From JAURVT01 sp049059935 (GTDB taxonomy: Bacteria > Actinomycetota > Actinomycetes > Propionibacteriales > Nocardioidaceae), in assembly GCF_049059935.1 (NCBI RefSeq), contig NZ_JBMGQR010000037.1, forward strand, positions 1 through 38,676: 38,676 nt of DNA, read 5' to 3'. Each line of letters begins with the position of its first letter. Within the stretch, counting starts at the first letter, position 1. Shown piece by piece: positions 8,340 to 16,851 of the stretch. The translations under genes and the position numbers were made by a program. A model generated the notes under the pieces. It ran no database searches, was not told where the DNA came from, and saw only the letters and a list, made by a program, of their open reading frames with translations.

Positions 8340-8355
8340 GGTACGTTCGCGTACC
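8340..8355. promoter_or_regulatory. Palindromic operator between P450 and TetR genes
   Basis: GGTACG TTCG CGTACC is a perfect 6-base inverted repeat with a 4-base centre. It lies 19 bases upstream of the P450 start and 56 bases upstream of the tetR start. Placement between divergent genes is the usual site for an autoregulating TetR dimer. Binding is inferred. Confidence 0.55.
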
Positions 8356-8411
8356 AGACACGATGACCGTACGACGTCCGCCGGCCGGCGGCAAGGGGCG
8401 AGGGGGCCGGG

Positions 8412-8999
8412 ATGCCGATCGGGTCAGCGGGCGCCGACCCGCGTCGACGACTCCTGGAGGCCATGGTGGCGGCCCTGCGCGCGGGCCCCTACGACGAGGT
8501 CACGGTGGCCGACGTCGTGCGACGCGCGCAGGTGTCGCGGCGGACCTTCTACGAGCACTTCGACGACCGGCACGCCTGCCTCGAGGCCGTGCTCGAGGAG
8601 TCGAGCACGGCGATCATGGCGACGGTCGTCGAGGCCGTCGACACCGCGGCGCCGTGGCAGGAGCAGGTGCTCCAGGCCGTCGACGCGTGGGTGTCGGCGA
8701 TGCGGCGCGACCCAGCCGTCACGCTGTGCTGGATCCGGGTCGTCCCGGCGCTCGGCGAGCGGGGCCGCCGGTTCGACCGCGTGGTCACCGGCCGGTACGC
8801 CGAGCTCATCCGCACCCTCGTCGACCGCCCCGAGACCCGCGCCCAGGGCCTCGGGAATGTGTCGGGCGCGACGATCACGCTGCTCGTGGGCGGCCTGCGG
8901 GAGCTGGTGGCGGTCACCGTCGAGGACGGCGGCGACCTCGACACCGTCGCCGGGGTGGCCGCGCGCACCTTCGTCCGGGTGCTCACGCCGCCCACCTGA
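8412..8999 (+). CDS. TetR-family transcriptional regulator
   Basis: This 195-residue protein has an N-terminal helix-turn-helix (residues about 10-55) reading VADVVRRAQVSRRTFYEHFDD, the TetR DNA-recognition signature. The C-terminal part is a helical ligand-binding and dimerisation domain of unknown specificity. ATG at 8412 follows GAGGGGG. It diverges from the P450 gene across 91 bases containing a palindrome, so it probably represses that gene and itself until a ligand binds. Confidence 0.9.
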   Translation: MPIGSAGADPRRRLLEAMVAALRAGPYDEVTVADVVRRAQVSRRTFYEHFDDRHACLEAVLEESSTAIMATVVEAVDTAAPWQEQVLQAVDAWVSAMRRDPAVTLCWIRVVPALGERGRRFDRVVTGRYAELIRTLVDRPETRAQGLGNVSGATITLLVGGLRELVAVTVEDGGDLDTVAGVAARTFVRVLTPPT

Positions 9000-9110
9000 C
9001 CCAGGTTCCAAAACATCCAATGCCGATGGACTTTGACCACATACCAAGACGCGGGGTGCGGGAGGGCGCCGCGGGGTCATGCTCGACGTGCCCTCTCGGA
9101 AAGGAACCCC

Positions 9111-9581
9111 ATGCCCACCAAGCAGACCGTCCCGTTCGTCGTGGACGGACACGGCACCGGCGTCGCCCAGCACGTGACCGTCGCCGGCGACCACGCGCAC
9201 ACCTTCGACGCCGACACCTACCCGGCGTTCGGCGGTGACGACGCGGCCCCCAGCCCGCTGGCCTACACCCTCGGCGCCCTGACGTCGTGCAACCAGATCG
9301 CGGCGCAGCTCGTCGCCAAGGAGCTCGGGGTGACGCTCGGCGAGTTCACCTTCTCGGCACGCGGCGACTTCGACCCGTCCGTCTTCGTGGGCGGCGCCGA
9401 CGGCAACGCCAACTTCGACGCCGTCACGGTGCAGGCGTCGGTGCAGACCGACGCCGACGAGGACACGTTCGCCACGCTCGTCAGCGAGCTCGAGCGTCGG
9501 TGCCCCGTGACGCAGCTGTTCAAGCGCAGCGGCCTGGACTTCGACTCCACGTGGACGGCGCTGCCGCTCGCAGCCTCCTGA
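9111..9581 (+). CDS. OsmC/Ohr-family peroxiredoxin-like protein
   Basis: This 156-residue cytoplasmic protein contains the OsmC two-cysteine arrangement: C60 in ALTSCNQIAAQ and C131 in RRCPVTQLF. Proteins of this family reduce organic hydroperoxides with these two Cys, usually recharged by lipoylated proteins or thiols. ATG at 9111 is preceded by AAAGGAACCCC, a strong ribosome site. The earlier in-frame ATG/GTG region from 9033 lacks one and encodes an implausible Arg-rich extension. It appears monocistronic after the TetR gene. Whether it is Ohr-like or OsmC-like in substrate is not decided. Confidence 0.88.
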   Translation: MPTKQTVPFVVDGHGTGVAQHVTVAGDHAHTFDADTYPAFGGDDAAPSPLAYTLGALTSCNQIAAQLVAKELGVTLGEFTFSARGDFDPSVFVGGADGNANFDAVTVQASVQTDADEDTFATLVSELERRCPVTQLFKRSGLDFDSTWTALPLAAS

Positions 9582-9696
9582 CCTGCGGCTCCTCGACGAC
9601 ACGACGCACGGCGCGGGTGGTATCTGCGACGCCCCGGCGGACTCCTCAGCGGCACCAGCCACCCGCCGCCGAGGGCGGCCCACCCGAGGAGCCACC

Positions 9697-10287
9697 ATGA
9701 AACGCGCCCTGCGCCACCTGCTCGTCCACCTGACCCTGCTGATCGGGCTCGTCGCCGGGGCCGGCCTCGCCGCCGCCCCGGCCGGTGCGGCCGAGCACGC
9801 CCCGACCACGGACCGGTACGTGTTCGCGCCGGGCAAGGTCGGCAAGGCCGTCGCCGGCATGTCCAAGCGGTCGGCGCTGCGCACCGGACTGTTCCGGTCG
9901 AACTTCGACGACGGCCTGTGCCCGGTGCACCCGCTGGCGTGGAAGGGCGCCAAGCGCCGCGGCCAGCTGTTCGTCGAGACCACGCGGTCGGGGCGGATCG
10001 TCGAGATGTCCGCCCTGCGCGGCCACTACCGCACCACCCGGGGCGTCGGCATCGGGTCGACGTACGACGCGGTCAAGGCGGCCTACGGAGCCAGGCTCCG
10101 CGCACCGCGTGCGACCGCCAACGGCGTCATCGCCGTCGACGTCCGGACCCGCTCGGGCGCCCGCACCCGCTGGCTCACCTTCGGGTTCGCCGACAACGAG
10201 GGACCCACGCTCGTGGGGACGTCCCCGGTGCTCAACCTGACGGTGAAGCGCGGCAGCAAGCCGCAGCTCGTCACCGACGGGTGCTGA
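9697..10287 (+). CDS. Secreted hypothetical protein
   Basis: This 196-residue protein has a clear Sec signal peptide (MKRALRHLL, hydrophobic core, cleavage near APAGAAEHA around residue 32). The mature part is basic and beta-rich. The block GHYRTTRGVGIGSTYDAVKAAYG resembles, weakly, the glycine/serine turn of small outer-surface BamE-like or PASTA-adjacent folds, but I make no assignment. A single Cys pair (C75 region DDGLCPVHP and the terminal DGC) could form a disulfide. ATG follows GAGGAGCC. The stop lies in a palindrome shared with the convergent epimerase gene. Confidence 0.65.
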   Translation: MKRALRHLLVHLTLLIGLVAGAGLAAAPAGAAEHAPTTDRYVFAPGKVGKAVAGMSKRSALRTGLFRSNFDDGLCPVHPLAWKGAKRRGQLFVETTRSGRIVEMSALRGHYRTTRGVGIGSTYDAVKAAYGARLRAPRATANGVIAVDVRTRSGARTRWLTFGFADNEGPTLVGTSPVLNLTVKRGSKPQLVTDGC

Positions 10288-10301
10288 GCGGACCGCTCAG
10301 C
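10283..10301. terminator. Bidirectional terminator containing both stop codons
   Basis: GCTGAGCGG A CCGCTCAGC is a perfect 9-base inverted repeat. The TGA of the secreted-protein gene (10285-10287) lies in one arm. The TGA of the convergent epimerase gene (10297-10299, reverse) lies in the other. Confidence 0.6.
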
Positions 10302-11214
10302 GCAGCCCGGCGTCGATCTCGGCCAGCGCGTCGGCGAGGTCGACGGCGGGCGCCCAGCCCCAGGCCCGGGCACGACCGGCGAGGAGCCGGCCGGTCCACG
10401 CCGGCTCGTCGTCCCACACCGGCTCGACGCCGAGGGCGCCGGTGACCGTCGCGGTGTAGTCGCGGGTGGTCGCCGGGCCGGCGGCGACGTTGACCGCGAC
10501 GCACGACCCCGCCACCGGTCCGGTGGCGGGGTCGTCGGACGTCGCGACCCGTCCGGAGGCGACGTCGGCGGCGAGCGCCGCGAGGTCGTCGACGTGCACC
10601 CAGGCGAAGGTCTGGTCGGGGACCGCGTGGCGGGCGCGCTCGTCGTCGCGCATCGCCGCCGGTCGCAGGGTGTTCCAGACCGACGTCTCCCCCGCGCCGA
10701 GGATGGCCGGGGGCCGCAGCAGGACGCGCGTGAGGCCGTCGACCCCGGCCAGCGCGGCGTCGGTGTCACGCTTGGTGACGGCGTAGTCGCCCGCGTCGTC
10801 GCCGACCAGGGCGGACGACTCGTCGACGTCGCCGGCTCCGGGCGAGCGGTCGTAGACCGCGGCGGTGGAGACGTGCACGAGCCGCGCGACGCCGGCCGCG
10901 GCCGCAGCCCGCGCCAGCGTCGTCGTGCCCTCGACGCCGATGCGGTGCTGGACCTCGAGGTCCGAGCCCATCGGGTGGACGGTGGTGACGACCGCGTCCG
11001 CCCCGGTGACGACGTCGGCGGCGAAGCCCTCGTCGGTGAAGTCGCCGACCCGCTCCTCCACGCCCGGGAGCGCGGGGGCGGTGCCGGGGCGACGGACGAC
11101 CGCGCGCACCGCCGCGCCACGCTCGGCCAGGGCCGCGCAGACGCGGGCCCCGACCAGCCCGTTGGCACCGGTGACGACGACGTCGGGCGAGGACTCGGCA
11201 GCAGAGGAGGTCAT
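10297..11214 (-). CDS. NAD-dependent epimerase/dehydratase (extended SDR)
   Basis: This 305-residue protein has the N-terminal dinucleotide motif VVVTGANGLVGARV (GxxGxxG, residues about 12-25). It also has the strand-5 segment RLVHVSTAAVY and a catalytic YAVTK (YxxxK) near residue 145. These mark the atypical or extended short-chain dehydrogenase fold, probably acting on a sugar nucleotide, sterol-like or other alcohol/ketone substrate that cannot be specified. ATG at 11214 follows GTGAGG. It is divergent from the alpha/beta-hydrolase gene (113 bases). Confidence 0.85.
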   Translation of the reverse strand: MTSSAAESSPDVVVTGANGLVGARVCAALAERGAAVRAVVRRPGTAPALPGVEERVGDFTDEGFAADVVTGADAVVTTVHPMGSDLEVQHRIGVEGTTTLARAAAAAGVARLVHVSTAAVYDRSPGAGDVDESSALVGDDAGDYAVTKRDTDAALAGVDGLTRVLLRPPAILGAGETSVWNTLRPAAMRDDERARHAVPDQTFAWVHVDDLAALAADVASGRVATSDDPATGPVAGSCVAVNVAAGPATTRDYTATVTGALGVEPVWDDEPAWTGRLLAGRARAWGWAPAVDLADALAEIDAGLR

Positions 11215-11280
11215 GGCCTCACGATGGCACGGACCGTCCGGCAGGACAGGCCGAGCGGTGTGACGCAGGCGATGGTCGCC

Positions 11281-11301
11281 GGGGCCCAGGGCCCCTACGG
11301 T
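11281..11301 (+). promoter_or_regulatory. Palindrome next to a -10-like box before the hydrolase gene
   Basis: GGGGCCC A GGGCCCC (11281-11295) directly precedes TACGGT (11296-11301), a TAnnnT-type -10 hexamer 26 bases before the ATG at 11328. No convincing -35 is seen. This is a possible promoter with an operator, at low confidence. Confidence 0.3.
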
Positions 11302-11327
11302 GACGGCACTCTCGGGAAGGAACCCTC

Positions 11328-12227
11328 ATGCCGGCACCCCCACGCCAGGACGTCACCTTCGCCTCCGGCGACGGCGAGTGCGCCGCCTGGCTCTACCTGC
11401 CGGACGCACCGACCCCGGCCCCCGTCGTGGTGATGGCGCACGGGCTGGGCGGGGTGCGCGAGATGCGCCTCGACGCGTTCGCCGAGCGGTTCGTCGACGC
11501 CGGCTACGCCGCCCTCGTCCTCGACTACCGCCACTTCGGTGCCAGCCCGGGCGAGCCGCGGCACCTGCTCGACGTCGACCGCCAGCTCGAGGACTGGGCG
11601 GCGGCGGTCGCCCACGTCCGCTCGCTGAACGCGGTGGACGCCGAGCGCGTGGTCCTGTGGGGCACCTCCTTCGGCGGCGGGCACGCGATCGTCGCCGCCG
11701 CACGCGACCAGCAGGTGGCCGCCGTGGTCTCGCAGTGCCCGTTCACCGACGGGCTCGCCTCGACGGCGGCCGTCGCCCCGCCGGTGTCGGCCCGCCTGAC
11801 GGTCGCCGCCGTCCGCGACCTCGTGCGGGCCGTGCGCGACAGGGCGCCGCACATGGTGCCGACGGCGGGCGCGCCCGGCACCACGGCGCTGATGACCGCG
11901 CCGGACGCGGTCCCGGGCTTCCTGCGGCTCGTGCCCGAGGGGATGCAGGTGCGGAACGAGGTCGCGGCGCGCGTCGCGCTGCGCATCACCCGGCACCGCC
12001 CGGGCCGGCAGGCGCGGCGCGTGACCTGCCCGATCCTGTTCCTGGTCTGCGAGGACGACACCGTCGCGCCCGCCCGCGCGACCCTGCGGCACGCGCGCCG
12101 GGCCCCGCGCGGCGAGGTCCGCACCTACGCGCACGGCCACTTCGACGTGTACGTCGGCGACGCGTTCGAGGAGGTCGTGGCCGACCAGGTGGAGTTCCTG
12201 CGGCGCCACGTGCCGCCCGCCGGCTAG
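11328..12227 (+). CDS. Alpha/beta-hydrolase
   Basis: This 299-residue soluble hydrolase has an oxyanion region VVVMAHGLGG, a nucleophile elbow GTSFGG (S114), a probable acid in LVCEDDTVAP and a catalytic His in YAHGHFDVY. It has a long cap segment (residues about 125-215). The layout resembles DLH-like or X-Pro-peptidase-like hydrolases of unknown substrate. ATG follows GGGAAGGAACCC. Its TAG and the TAG of the convergent oxidoreductase share the four bases CTAG. Confidence 0.88.
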   Translation: MPAPPRQDVTFASGDGECAAWLYLPDAPTPAPVVVMAHGLGGVREMRLDAFAERFVDAGYAALVLDYRHFGASPGEPRHLLDVDRQLEDWAAAVAHVRSLNAVDAERVVLWGTSFGGGHAIVAAARDQQVAAVVSQCPFTDGLASTAAVAPPVSARLTVAAVRDLVRAVRDRAPHMVPTAGAPGTTALMTAPDAVPGFLRLVPEGMQVRNEVAARVALRITRHRPGRQARRVTCPILFLVCEDDTVAPARATLRHARRAPRGEVRTYAHGHFDVYVGDAFEEVVADQVEFLRRHVPPAG

Positions 12228-13642
12228 GAGTCGAAGCCCAGGCCGAGCCGGTCGAGGGTGCGGAGCAGGAGGTTGCGCTCGCCCTCGCGGTGGTCGGCGC
12301 GGTCGAGCGACCACCGGGTGGCCTCCACACCGATCCACGTGAGGGGCTCGGGAGGGAACGGCAGCGGCTTGCGCCGGACCATCTCCAGGCCGGTGCGCTC
12401 GGTGGCGGCGCCCGCGAGCCGGTCGAGCATCACCTCGGCGGCGAACCGGGTGGCGGCGACGCCGAGGCCGGTGAACCCGCTCGCGTACGCCACCCGTCCG
12501 CGTCGGGCGAGGCCGTGGAACGCGCAGAACTGCGTGGACGTGTCGATCGGGCCACCCCAGCGGTGGGTGAACGTGACGCCCTCGAGCTGGGGGTAGGTGG
12601 TGAGGAAGTGCGAGGCGAGCCGGCGGTAGGAGGCGTCGCGGTCCTCGTACTGCGGCCGCACCTGCCGTCCGCGGTGGTAGATCGCGTCGTAGCCGCCGTA
12701 GAGGATGCGGTCGTCGGCGCTCAGGCGGGAGTAGTGGAACTGGTTGGCGAGGTCCTCGACGCCCTGGCGGTGCGTCCATCCGATCTCGGCCATCTGCGCC
12801 GGCGACAGCGGCTCGGTCATCAGCACGTAGTCGTAGACGGGCACCGTCGACAACCGCGCCCGCCGCAGCAGCGGGCGGTACACGTTGGTCGCGAGCGCCA
12901 CGCGGTCGCTGCGGACGACGCCTCGCGCGGTGCGCACCGACACCGGTCCGCGCCACCCGCCCTCCACGCCGAGCGCCTGCGAGTGCTCGTGCACCTCGAC
13001 CCCGAGATCGGACGCCACGCGGGCGAGCTCGGCGGCCAGCCGCGCGGGGTGGACGAGCGCGCACTCGTCCTCCTCCCACCGGCCGGCCCGGAAGATCGGG
13101 CTGGCGATCTCGGCCTGGACGGCGGGCTCGTCCAGCCACCGCCCGGACGTCGCCTCCTCGAGCCAGCGCACCTGGTGGGGCTCGTAGGCGACGGACATCG
13201 CGCCGGTGCGCTCGAGCTGGCAGTCCAGGCCGAGGTCGGCGACGTCCCGCTCGATCGCGTCGAGGTTGTCGCGCCCCAGACGCACCAGCTGCTCGTGCTC
13301 GTCCGGCCAGCGGGTGCGGCCGTTCTCCTCGCCGTGGGTCAGGCTCGCGTCGGCGAACCCGCCGTTGCGGCCCGACGCCGCCCAGCCGATCGTCTGCCCC
13401 TCCAGCAGGACGACGCGGGCGCCGGGGTCTCGACGCTTGGCCAGCACCGCCGTCCACAGGCCGCAGTACCCGCCGCCGACGACGGTGAGGTCGGCGGTGG
13501 TCGACGCGGTGAGGGGCGCGTAGGTGGCGCGCTCGCCGAGGTCGTCGAGCCAGAACACCTCGTGCCGCGACTCCCGCAGGGACGCGTCGACGACGTCGTC
13601 CGCGGGTGCCTGTCGCTCGAAGACCGTGCTGTGGCGTGCCAT
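12224..13642 (-). CDS. FAD-dependent oxidoreductase (DAO family)
   Basis: This 472-residue protein has the FAD-binding motif VVGGGYCGLWTAVLA near residue 54 and the second glycine-rich stretch TIGWAASGRNGGF. Its C-terminal block YASGFTGLGVAATRFAAEVM is typical of the D-amino-acid-oxidase family. It most resembles amine- or sarcosine-oxidising members such as gamma-glutamylputrescine oxidase, but the substrate is not proven. ATG at 13642 has AGGAG upstream. No transporter or dehydrogenase partner is adjacent. The gene ends inside the CTAG shared with the hydrolase. Confidence 0.88.
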   Translation of the reverse strand: MARHSTVFERQAPADDVVDASLRESRHEVFWLDDLGERATYAPLTASTTADLTVVGGGYCGLWTAVLAKRRDPGARVVLLEGQTIGWAASGRNGGFADASLTHGEENGRTRWPDEHEQLVRLGRDNLDAIERDVADLGLDCQLERTGAMSVAYEPHQVRWLEEATSGRWLDEPAVQAEIASPIFRAGRWEEDECALVHPARLAAELARVASDLGVEVHEHSQALGVEGGWRGPVSVRTARGVVRSDRVALATNVYRPLLRRARLSTVPVYDYVLMTEPLSPAQMAEIGWTHRQGVEDLANQFHYSRLSADDRILYGGYDAIYHRGRQVRPQYEDRDASYRRLASHFLTTYPQLEGVTFTHRWGGPIDTSTQFCAFHGLARRGRVAYASGFTGLGVAATRFAAEVMLDRLAGAATERTGLEMVRRKPLPFPPEPLTWIGVEATRWSLDRADHREGERNLLLRTLDRLGLGFDS

Positions 13643-13705
13643 GGGGTGCTCCTGTGGTGGGGCGGTGACCCCATCCTGGCGTGACGGGCGCCTCGGCGCG
13701 CCCGA

Positions 13706-14095
13706 TCAGCGACGGACGAAGAGCTCGAGCGCCGTGCCGTCGGGGTCGGTGAAGCTCAGGGCGACGCCGTAGTCGGCCTCGACGAGCCCGCTGTGCGCGA
13801 CGCCCACGGCGTCGAGGTGGTCGGCCCACGCCCGCAGCTCGTCGACGTCGGTCACGCCGAGCCCGAGGTGGTCCAGTCCGGGACGGCGCGGGTCGAAGTC
13901 ACCGGACGCCGTCGCGTCGTGGCGGGTCAGGCCGAGCCGGGGCCCGCCGGGGAGCGCGAAGATCCGGCGGTGCAGCCCCTCCCCCTCCAGCTCACCCACG
14001 GGCGGCGAGCCGAGGACGCGCTGGTAGAACTCGACCGCGCGGTCGAGGTCGGAGACGGTGACGGCGAGGTGGTCGATCCCGGTGGTCTGAGGCAC
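13706..14095 (-). CDS. VOC-family (glyoxalase/bleomycin-resistance fold) protein
   Basis: This protein of about 129 residues has the vicinal-oxygen-chelate pattern: IDHLAVTVSDLDRAVEFYQRV at the start and LDHLGLGVTDVDELRAW in the second half. It ends SFTDPDGTALELFVRR, with His and Glu at the usual metal-ligand places. These folds act as isomerases, dioxygenases or drug-binding proteins, and this one is unassigned. The start is uncertain. GTG at 14095 is chosen; a TTG at 14107 adds four residues. Neither has a good ribosome site, so a leaderless mRNA is possible. Confidence 0.82.
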   Translation of the reverse strand: MPQTTGIDHLAVTVSDLDRAVEFYQRVLGSPPVGELEGEGLHRRIFALPGGPRLGLTRHDATASGDFDPRRPGLDHLGLGVTDVDELRAWADHLDAVGVAHSGLVEADYGVALSFTDPDGTALELFVRR

Positions 14096-14251
14096 CGTGC
14101 CAGTCAACCCGCAGACGCGCCCGGGCGCCCGTCGCGGCGGCGACGGCCGTCGGGTCGACGCGCTGACGGGTCGGGAGGAGCCGGGCTCGCCCGGTCCGAG
14201 CCCCTAGCCTGGTCCGACCATCCGTCGCCGTCTGACGCACCCCTCCGCCGC

Positions 14252-14281
14252 GGCCCCGGACCACGTCAGTGGCCCGGGGCC
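14252..14281 (-). terminator. Hairpin across the end of the CDF gene
   Basis: GGCCCCGGaCCAC / GTGGcCCGGGGCC pairs 12 of 13 positions around a 4-base loop. The CDF stop codon (14266-14268) sits in the loop. It probably ends the long type IV pilus transcript. Confidence 0.5.
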
Positions 14282-15243
14282 GCGGGCGGTTCGGGACGCG
14301 CGGCGCGCTCGTAGCCGGCCCTGAAGATGTCGGGCTCGAGGTAGATCGCGCCCGCGGTCGGCTCGGCCTGGCGGATCGCGTGCTCGGCGGCGTCGATGGC
14401 CTCGGCCACCTGCTCGGCCGAGCTGCCGCCCGCCACCGAGACCTTGGCGGCCACCAGCAGCTCCTCGGGGCCGAGGTGGAGCGTCTTCATGTGGATGATC
14501 GCCTCGACGCCGTCCGTGCCGCGGATCGCGTCCGCGATGCGGTCCTGGGCGTCGAGCGAGGCCGACTCGCCGAGCAGCAGGCTCTTGGTCTCGATGGCCA
14601 GGACGATCGCGACCACCACGAGGAGCAGGCCGATCAGGGCCGTGCCGGCGACGTCGAAGTAGTAGTTGCCGGTCGCGAGCGACAGCGACACCGCGACGAA
14701 CGCGAACGCCAGGCCCAGCAGGGCGGCGAGGTCCTCGAGCAGGACGACGGGCAGCTCGGGCTGCTTGGCGCGCCGCACGAACTGCGGGATCGACGCCTTG
14801 CCGCGGATCTTGTTCGTCTCGCCGAGCGCCGTCCGGAACGACAGGCCCTCGAGCACGATCGCGACCCCGAGCACGGCCAGCGGCACCCACGCCCATCGTC
14901 CGGGCTCCTCCAGCTCACCGGCCCGGATCTCGTGGAACTTGTGGTACGCCTCGTACAGCGCGAACAGGCCGCCGACGGAGAACAGCACGATCGAGACCAG
15001 GAACGCGTAGACGTACCGCTCGCGTCCGTAGCCGAACGGGTGCTCGTCGGTGGCCGCACGCCGCGACCGCTTGCCGCCCAGCAGCAGCAGCCCCTGGTTG
15101 CCCGCGTCGGCCACCGAGTGGATGGCCTCGGCGAGCATCGAGCTGATGCCGGTGAGCAGGAACGCGACGAGCTTGGTCGCCGCGATGCCGGCGTTGGCCA
15201 GGAGCGCGGCCACCACCGCCCTGGTGCTGCCCTCGGTCGCCAT
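14266..15243 (-). CDS. Cation diffusion facilitator (CDF) transporter
   Basis: This 325-residue membrane protein exports a divalent metal, probably Zn or similar, by proton exchange. The family's second-helix motif HSVAD (SMLAEAIHSVADAG) is present. In the fifth helix the usual HxxxD is replaced by EDLAALLG, a pattern seen in the SLC30A9-like branch, whose transport role is less clear. A cytoplasmic ferredoxin-like C-terminal domain starts near residue 225. ATG at 15243 lacks a strong ribosome site. The gene begins 14 bases after the diguanylate cyclase, so it may be read through from the pilus operon. Confidence 0.88.
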   Translation of the reverse strand: MATEGSTRAVVAALLANAGIAATKLVAFLLTGISSMLAEAIHSVADAGNQGLLLLGGKRSRRAATDEHPFGYGRERYVYAFLVSIVLFSVGGLFALYEAYHKFHEIRAGELEEPGRWAWVPLAVLGVAIVLEGLSFRTALGETNKIRGKASIPQFVRRAKQPELPVVLLEDLAALLGLAFAFVAVSLSLATGNYYFDVAGTALIGLLLVVVAIVLAIETKSLLLGESASLDAQDRIADAIRGTDGVEAIIHMKTLHLGPEELLVAAKVSVAGGSSAEQVAEAIDAAEHAIRQAEPTAGAIYLEPDIFRAGYERAARPEPPAAPGH

Positions 15244-15257
15244 CTGCTGACAGTAGG

Positions 15258-16838
15258 TCAGGAGGCGACGTGGTGGAGGCGGCGCCCCGACCTCTTGGAC
15301 TCGTACATCCGACGATCCGCGACCGCCGCCAGCTCGCCGGCCGGCAGTCCCTCGCTGGTCGCCGCGCACCCGATGCTCACCGACAGCGCGGCCAGGGCGG
15401 GCTCGGCGGCACCGGCCGCGACCTCCGCCACCCGGGCGCCGATGCGCCGTCCGACGGTCGTCGCGTCCTCGAGGGTGCCCGGGACGAGGGCGACGGCGAA
15501 CTCGTCGCCACCGAGCCGGAAGGCGTGGTCCTGCTCGCGCAGCCCCAGGACGAGCGCCCGTCCGACGGCCACGATCACCTCGTCGCCGGCTGCGTGGCCC
15601 CAGGTGTCGTTGGCCTGCTTGAGCCGGTCGACGTCGACGGTGACCAGGGCGCCGTCGACGCTGTCGGGGCCGGCCAGCCACTCGTCGAAGGCCCGGCGGT
15701 TGCCCAGTCCCGTGAGCGCGTCACGCCGGGCGCTGAGGTACTCGGCCTCGCGTCCGCGGCGCTGCGCGTAGCCGGTGATCGCCGAGCGCATGGTCGCCAA
15801 CCGGCTCGCGCGGTGGGCCCACCACGTGCGCGAGGTCGCGACCCCGAGTGCGAGACCAGCGCCGGCGAACGGCTCGCCCCGGTCCTCGGCGAGGCGCAGG
15901 TGCACCCACAGGACGTGGCGTCCGGTGAGGAAGTCGGCGTCGACGGGGATCGCGTCGAGGGCGCGCTGCGCCTCGGCGGCCGCGAGCTCCACCTGACCGA
16001 CGGCGGCCAACGCGGCGGCGAGCGTGGCCGTCGTCGCGACGGACCGCTCGTCGTCCCCAGCCTCGAGGAAGCCGAGCCGCAGGTCGCGCAGCTCGGCCAG
16101 CATCGTCTCGTCGACGGTGGCCGCGTGCTGGGCCCGCAGGAACCGGGCCCGGAGCACCTGGTGGGGCGGCGTCCGCGGCGAGCAGAGCGCCAGTGCCCGC
16201 TCGGCGTGCGCGACGGCGGACTCGCGCAGGTGCGCGCGCTCACGGCGGCTCCGCCCGTCGGTGGCCCCGAGCAGCGTCAGCTCGATCGCCCACTCGCCGT
16301 GCAGGGTCGCGAGGCTGAGCTGGTCGACGAACGCGGACGTGGCGAGCGGGATCGGGTCGGCCCCGAGCTCGCCGCAGCGCTCGTAGTGCGGGGACGCGAG
16401 CTCGTACAGCCGCATCTCCTGGTAGGCGGTGCCGAGCCAGGAGTGCGCCCAGGCGCGCAGACCGTCGTCGTCGCAGCCGCCGATCTCGTGCTCGGCCCGC
16501 ACGAGGTCGTCGACGGCCTCGGCCGTCAGCCCCAGCCGCTCGTGCGCGATGGCCCGCACGGCCAGCGCGTTGGCCGCCCATCCGGGAGATCCCAGGCCGT
16601 CGGCGACATCGAGGCAGCGGGTGGCCGACCGCACCGCGCCGTGGCCCGCGCCGGACTCGTTCTGCGCGATCGCGAGGACGTACTCCACCGCGGCCCGCTC
16701 CGGGCACTCCCCCTCGACGCCCGTCCGCAGCAGCGCCGCCAGCTCGAGCGCCACCGCCTCCGGCTCACCCCCGAGGGCGCGCTCCACCGCGTCGGCGAGC
16801 AGGGCGCCCACCTCGGGGTCCAACGGTGCCGTGCTCAT
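15258..16838 (-). CDS. Soluble diguanylate cyclase with helical-repeat N-terminus
   Basis: This 526-residue cytoplasmic protein has a long Ala/Leu-rich helical part (residues about 10-340, TPR-like, no membrane segment) and a C-terminal GGDEF domain. DALTGLGNRRAFDEW, DVDRLKQANDTWGH and RLGGDEFAVAL are intact, so it should make c-di-GMP from two GTP. An inhibitory I-site RxxD (REQD) stands exactly five residues before GGDEF, predicting product inhibition. ATG at 16838 follows GAGGGGCG and lies 13 bases after the last minor pilin. This makes the gene part of the pilus operon and suggests local c-di-GMP control of pili. Confidence 0.88.
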   Translation of the reverse strand: MSTAPLDPEVGALLADAVERALGGEPEAVALELAALLRTGVEGECPERAAVEYVLAIAQNESGAGHGAVRSATRCLDVADGLGSPGWAANALAVRAIAHERLGLTAEAVDDLVRAEHEIGGCDDDGLRAWAHSWLGTAYQEMRLYELASPHYERCGELGADPIPLATSAFVDQLSLATLHGEWAIELTLLGATDGRSRRERAHLRESAVAHAERALALCSPRTPPHQVLRARFLRAQHAATVDETMLAELRDLRLGFLEAGDDERSVATTATLAAALAAVGQVELAAAEAQRALDAIPVDADFLTGRHVLWVHLRLAEDRGEPFAGAGLALGVATSRTWWAHRASRLATMRSAITGYAQRRGREAEYLSARRDALTGLGNRRAFDEWLAGPDSVDGALVTVDVDRLKQANDTWGHAAGDEVIVAVGRALVLGLREQDHAFRLGGDEFAVALVPGTLEDATTVGRRIGARVAEVAAGAAEPALAALSVSIGCAATSEGLPAGELAAVADRRMYESKRSGRRLHHVAS

Positions 16839-16851
16839 CGCGCCCCTCGGG

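Noticed and set aside
11295..13829. 844-residue open frame across the hydrolase and oxidoreductase genes
   Set aside because: It crosses two well-supported genes in the wrong frame and has Arg/Pro-rich shadow composition.
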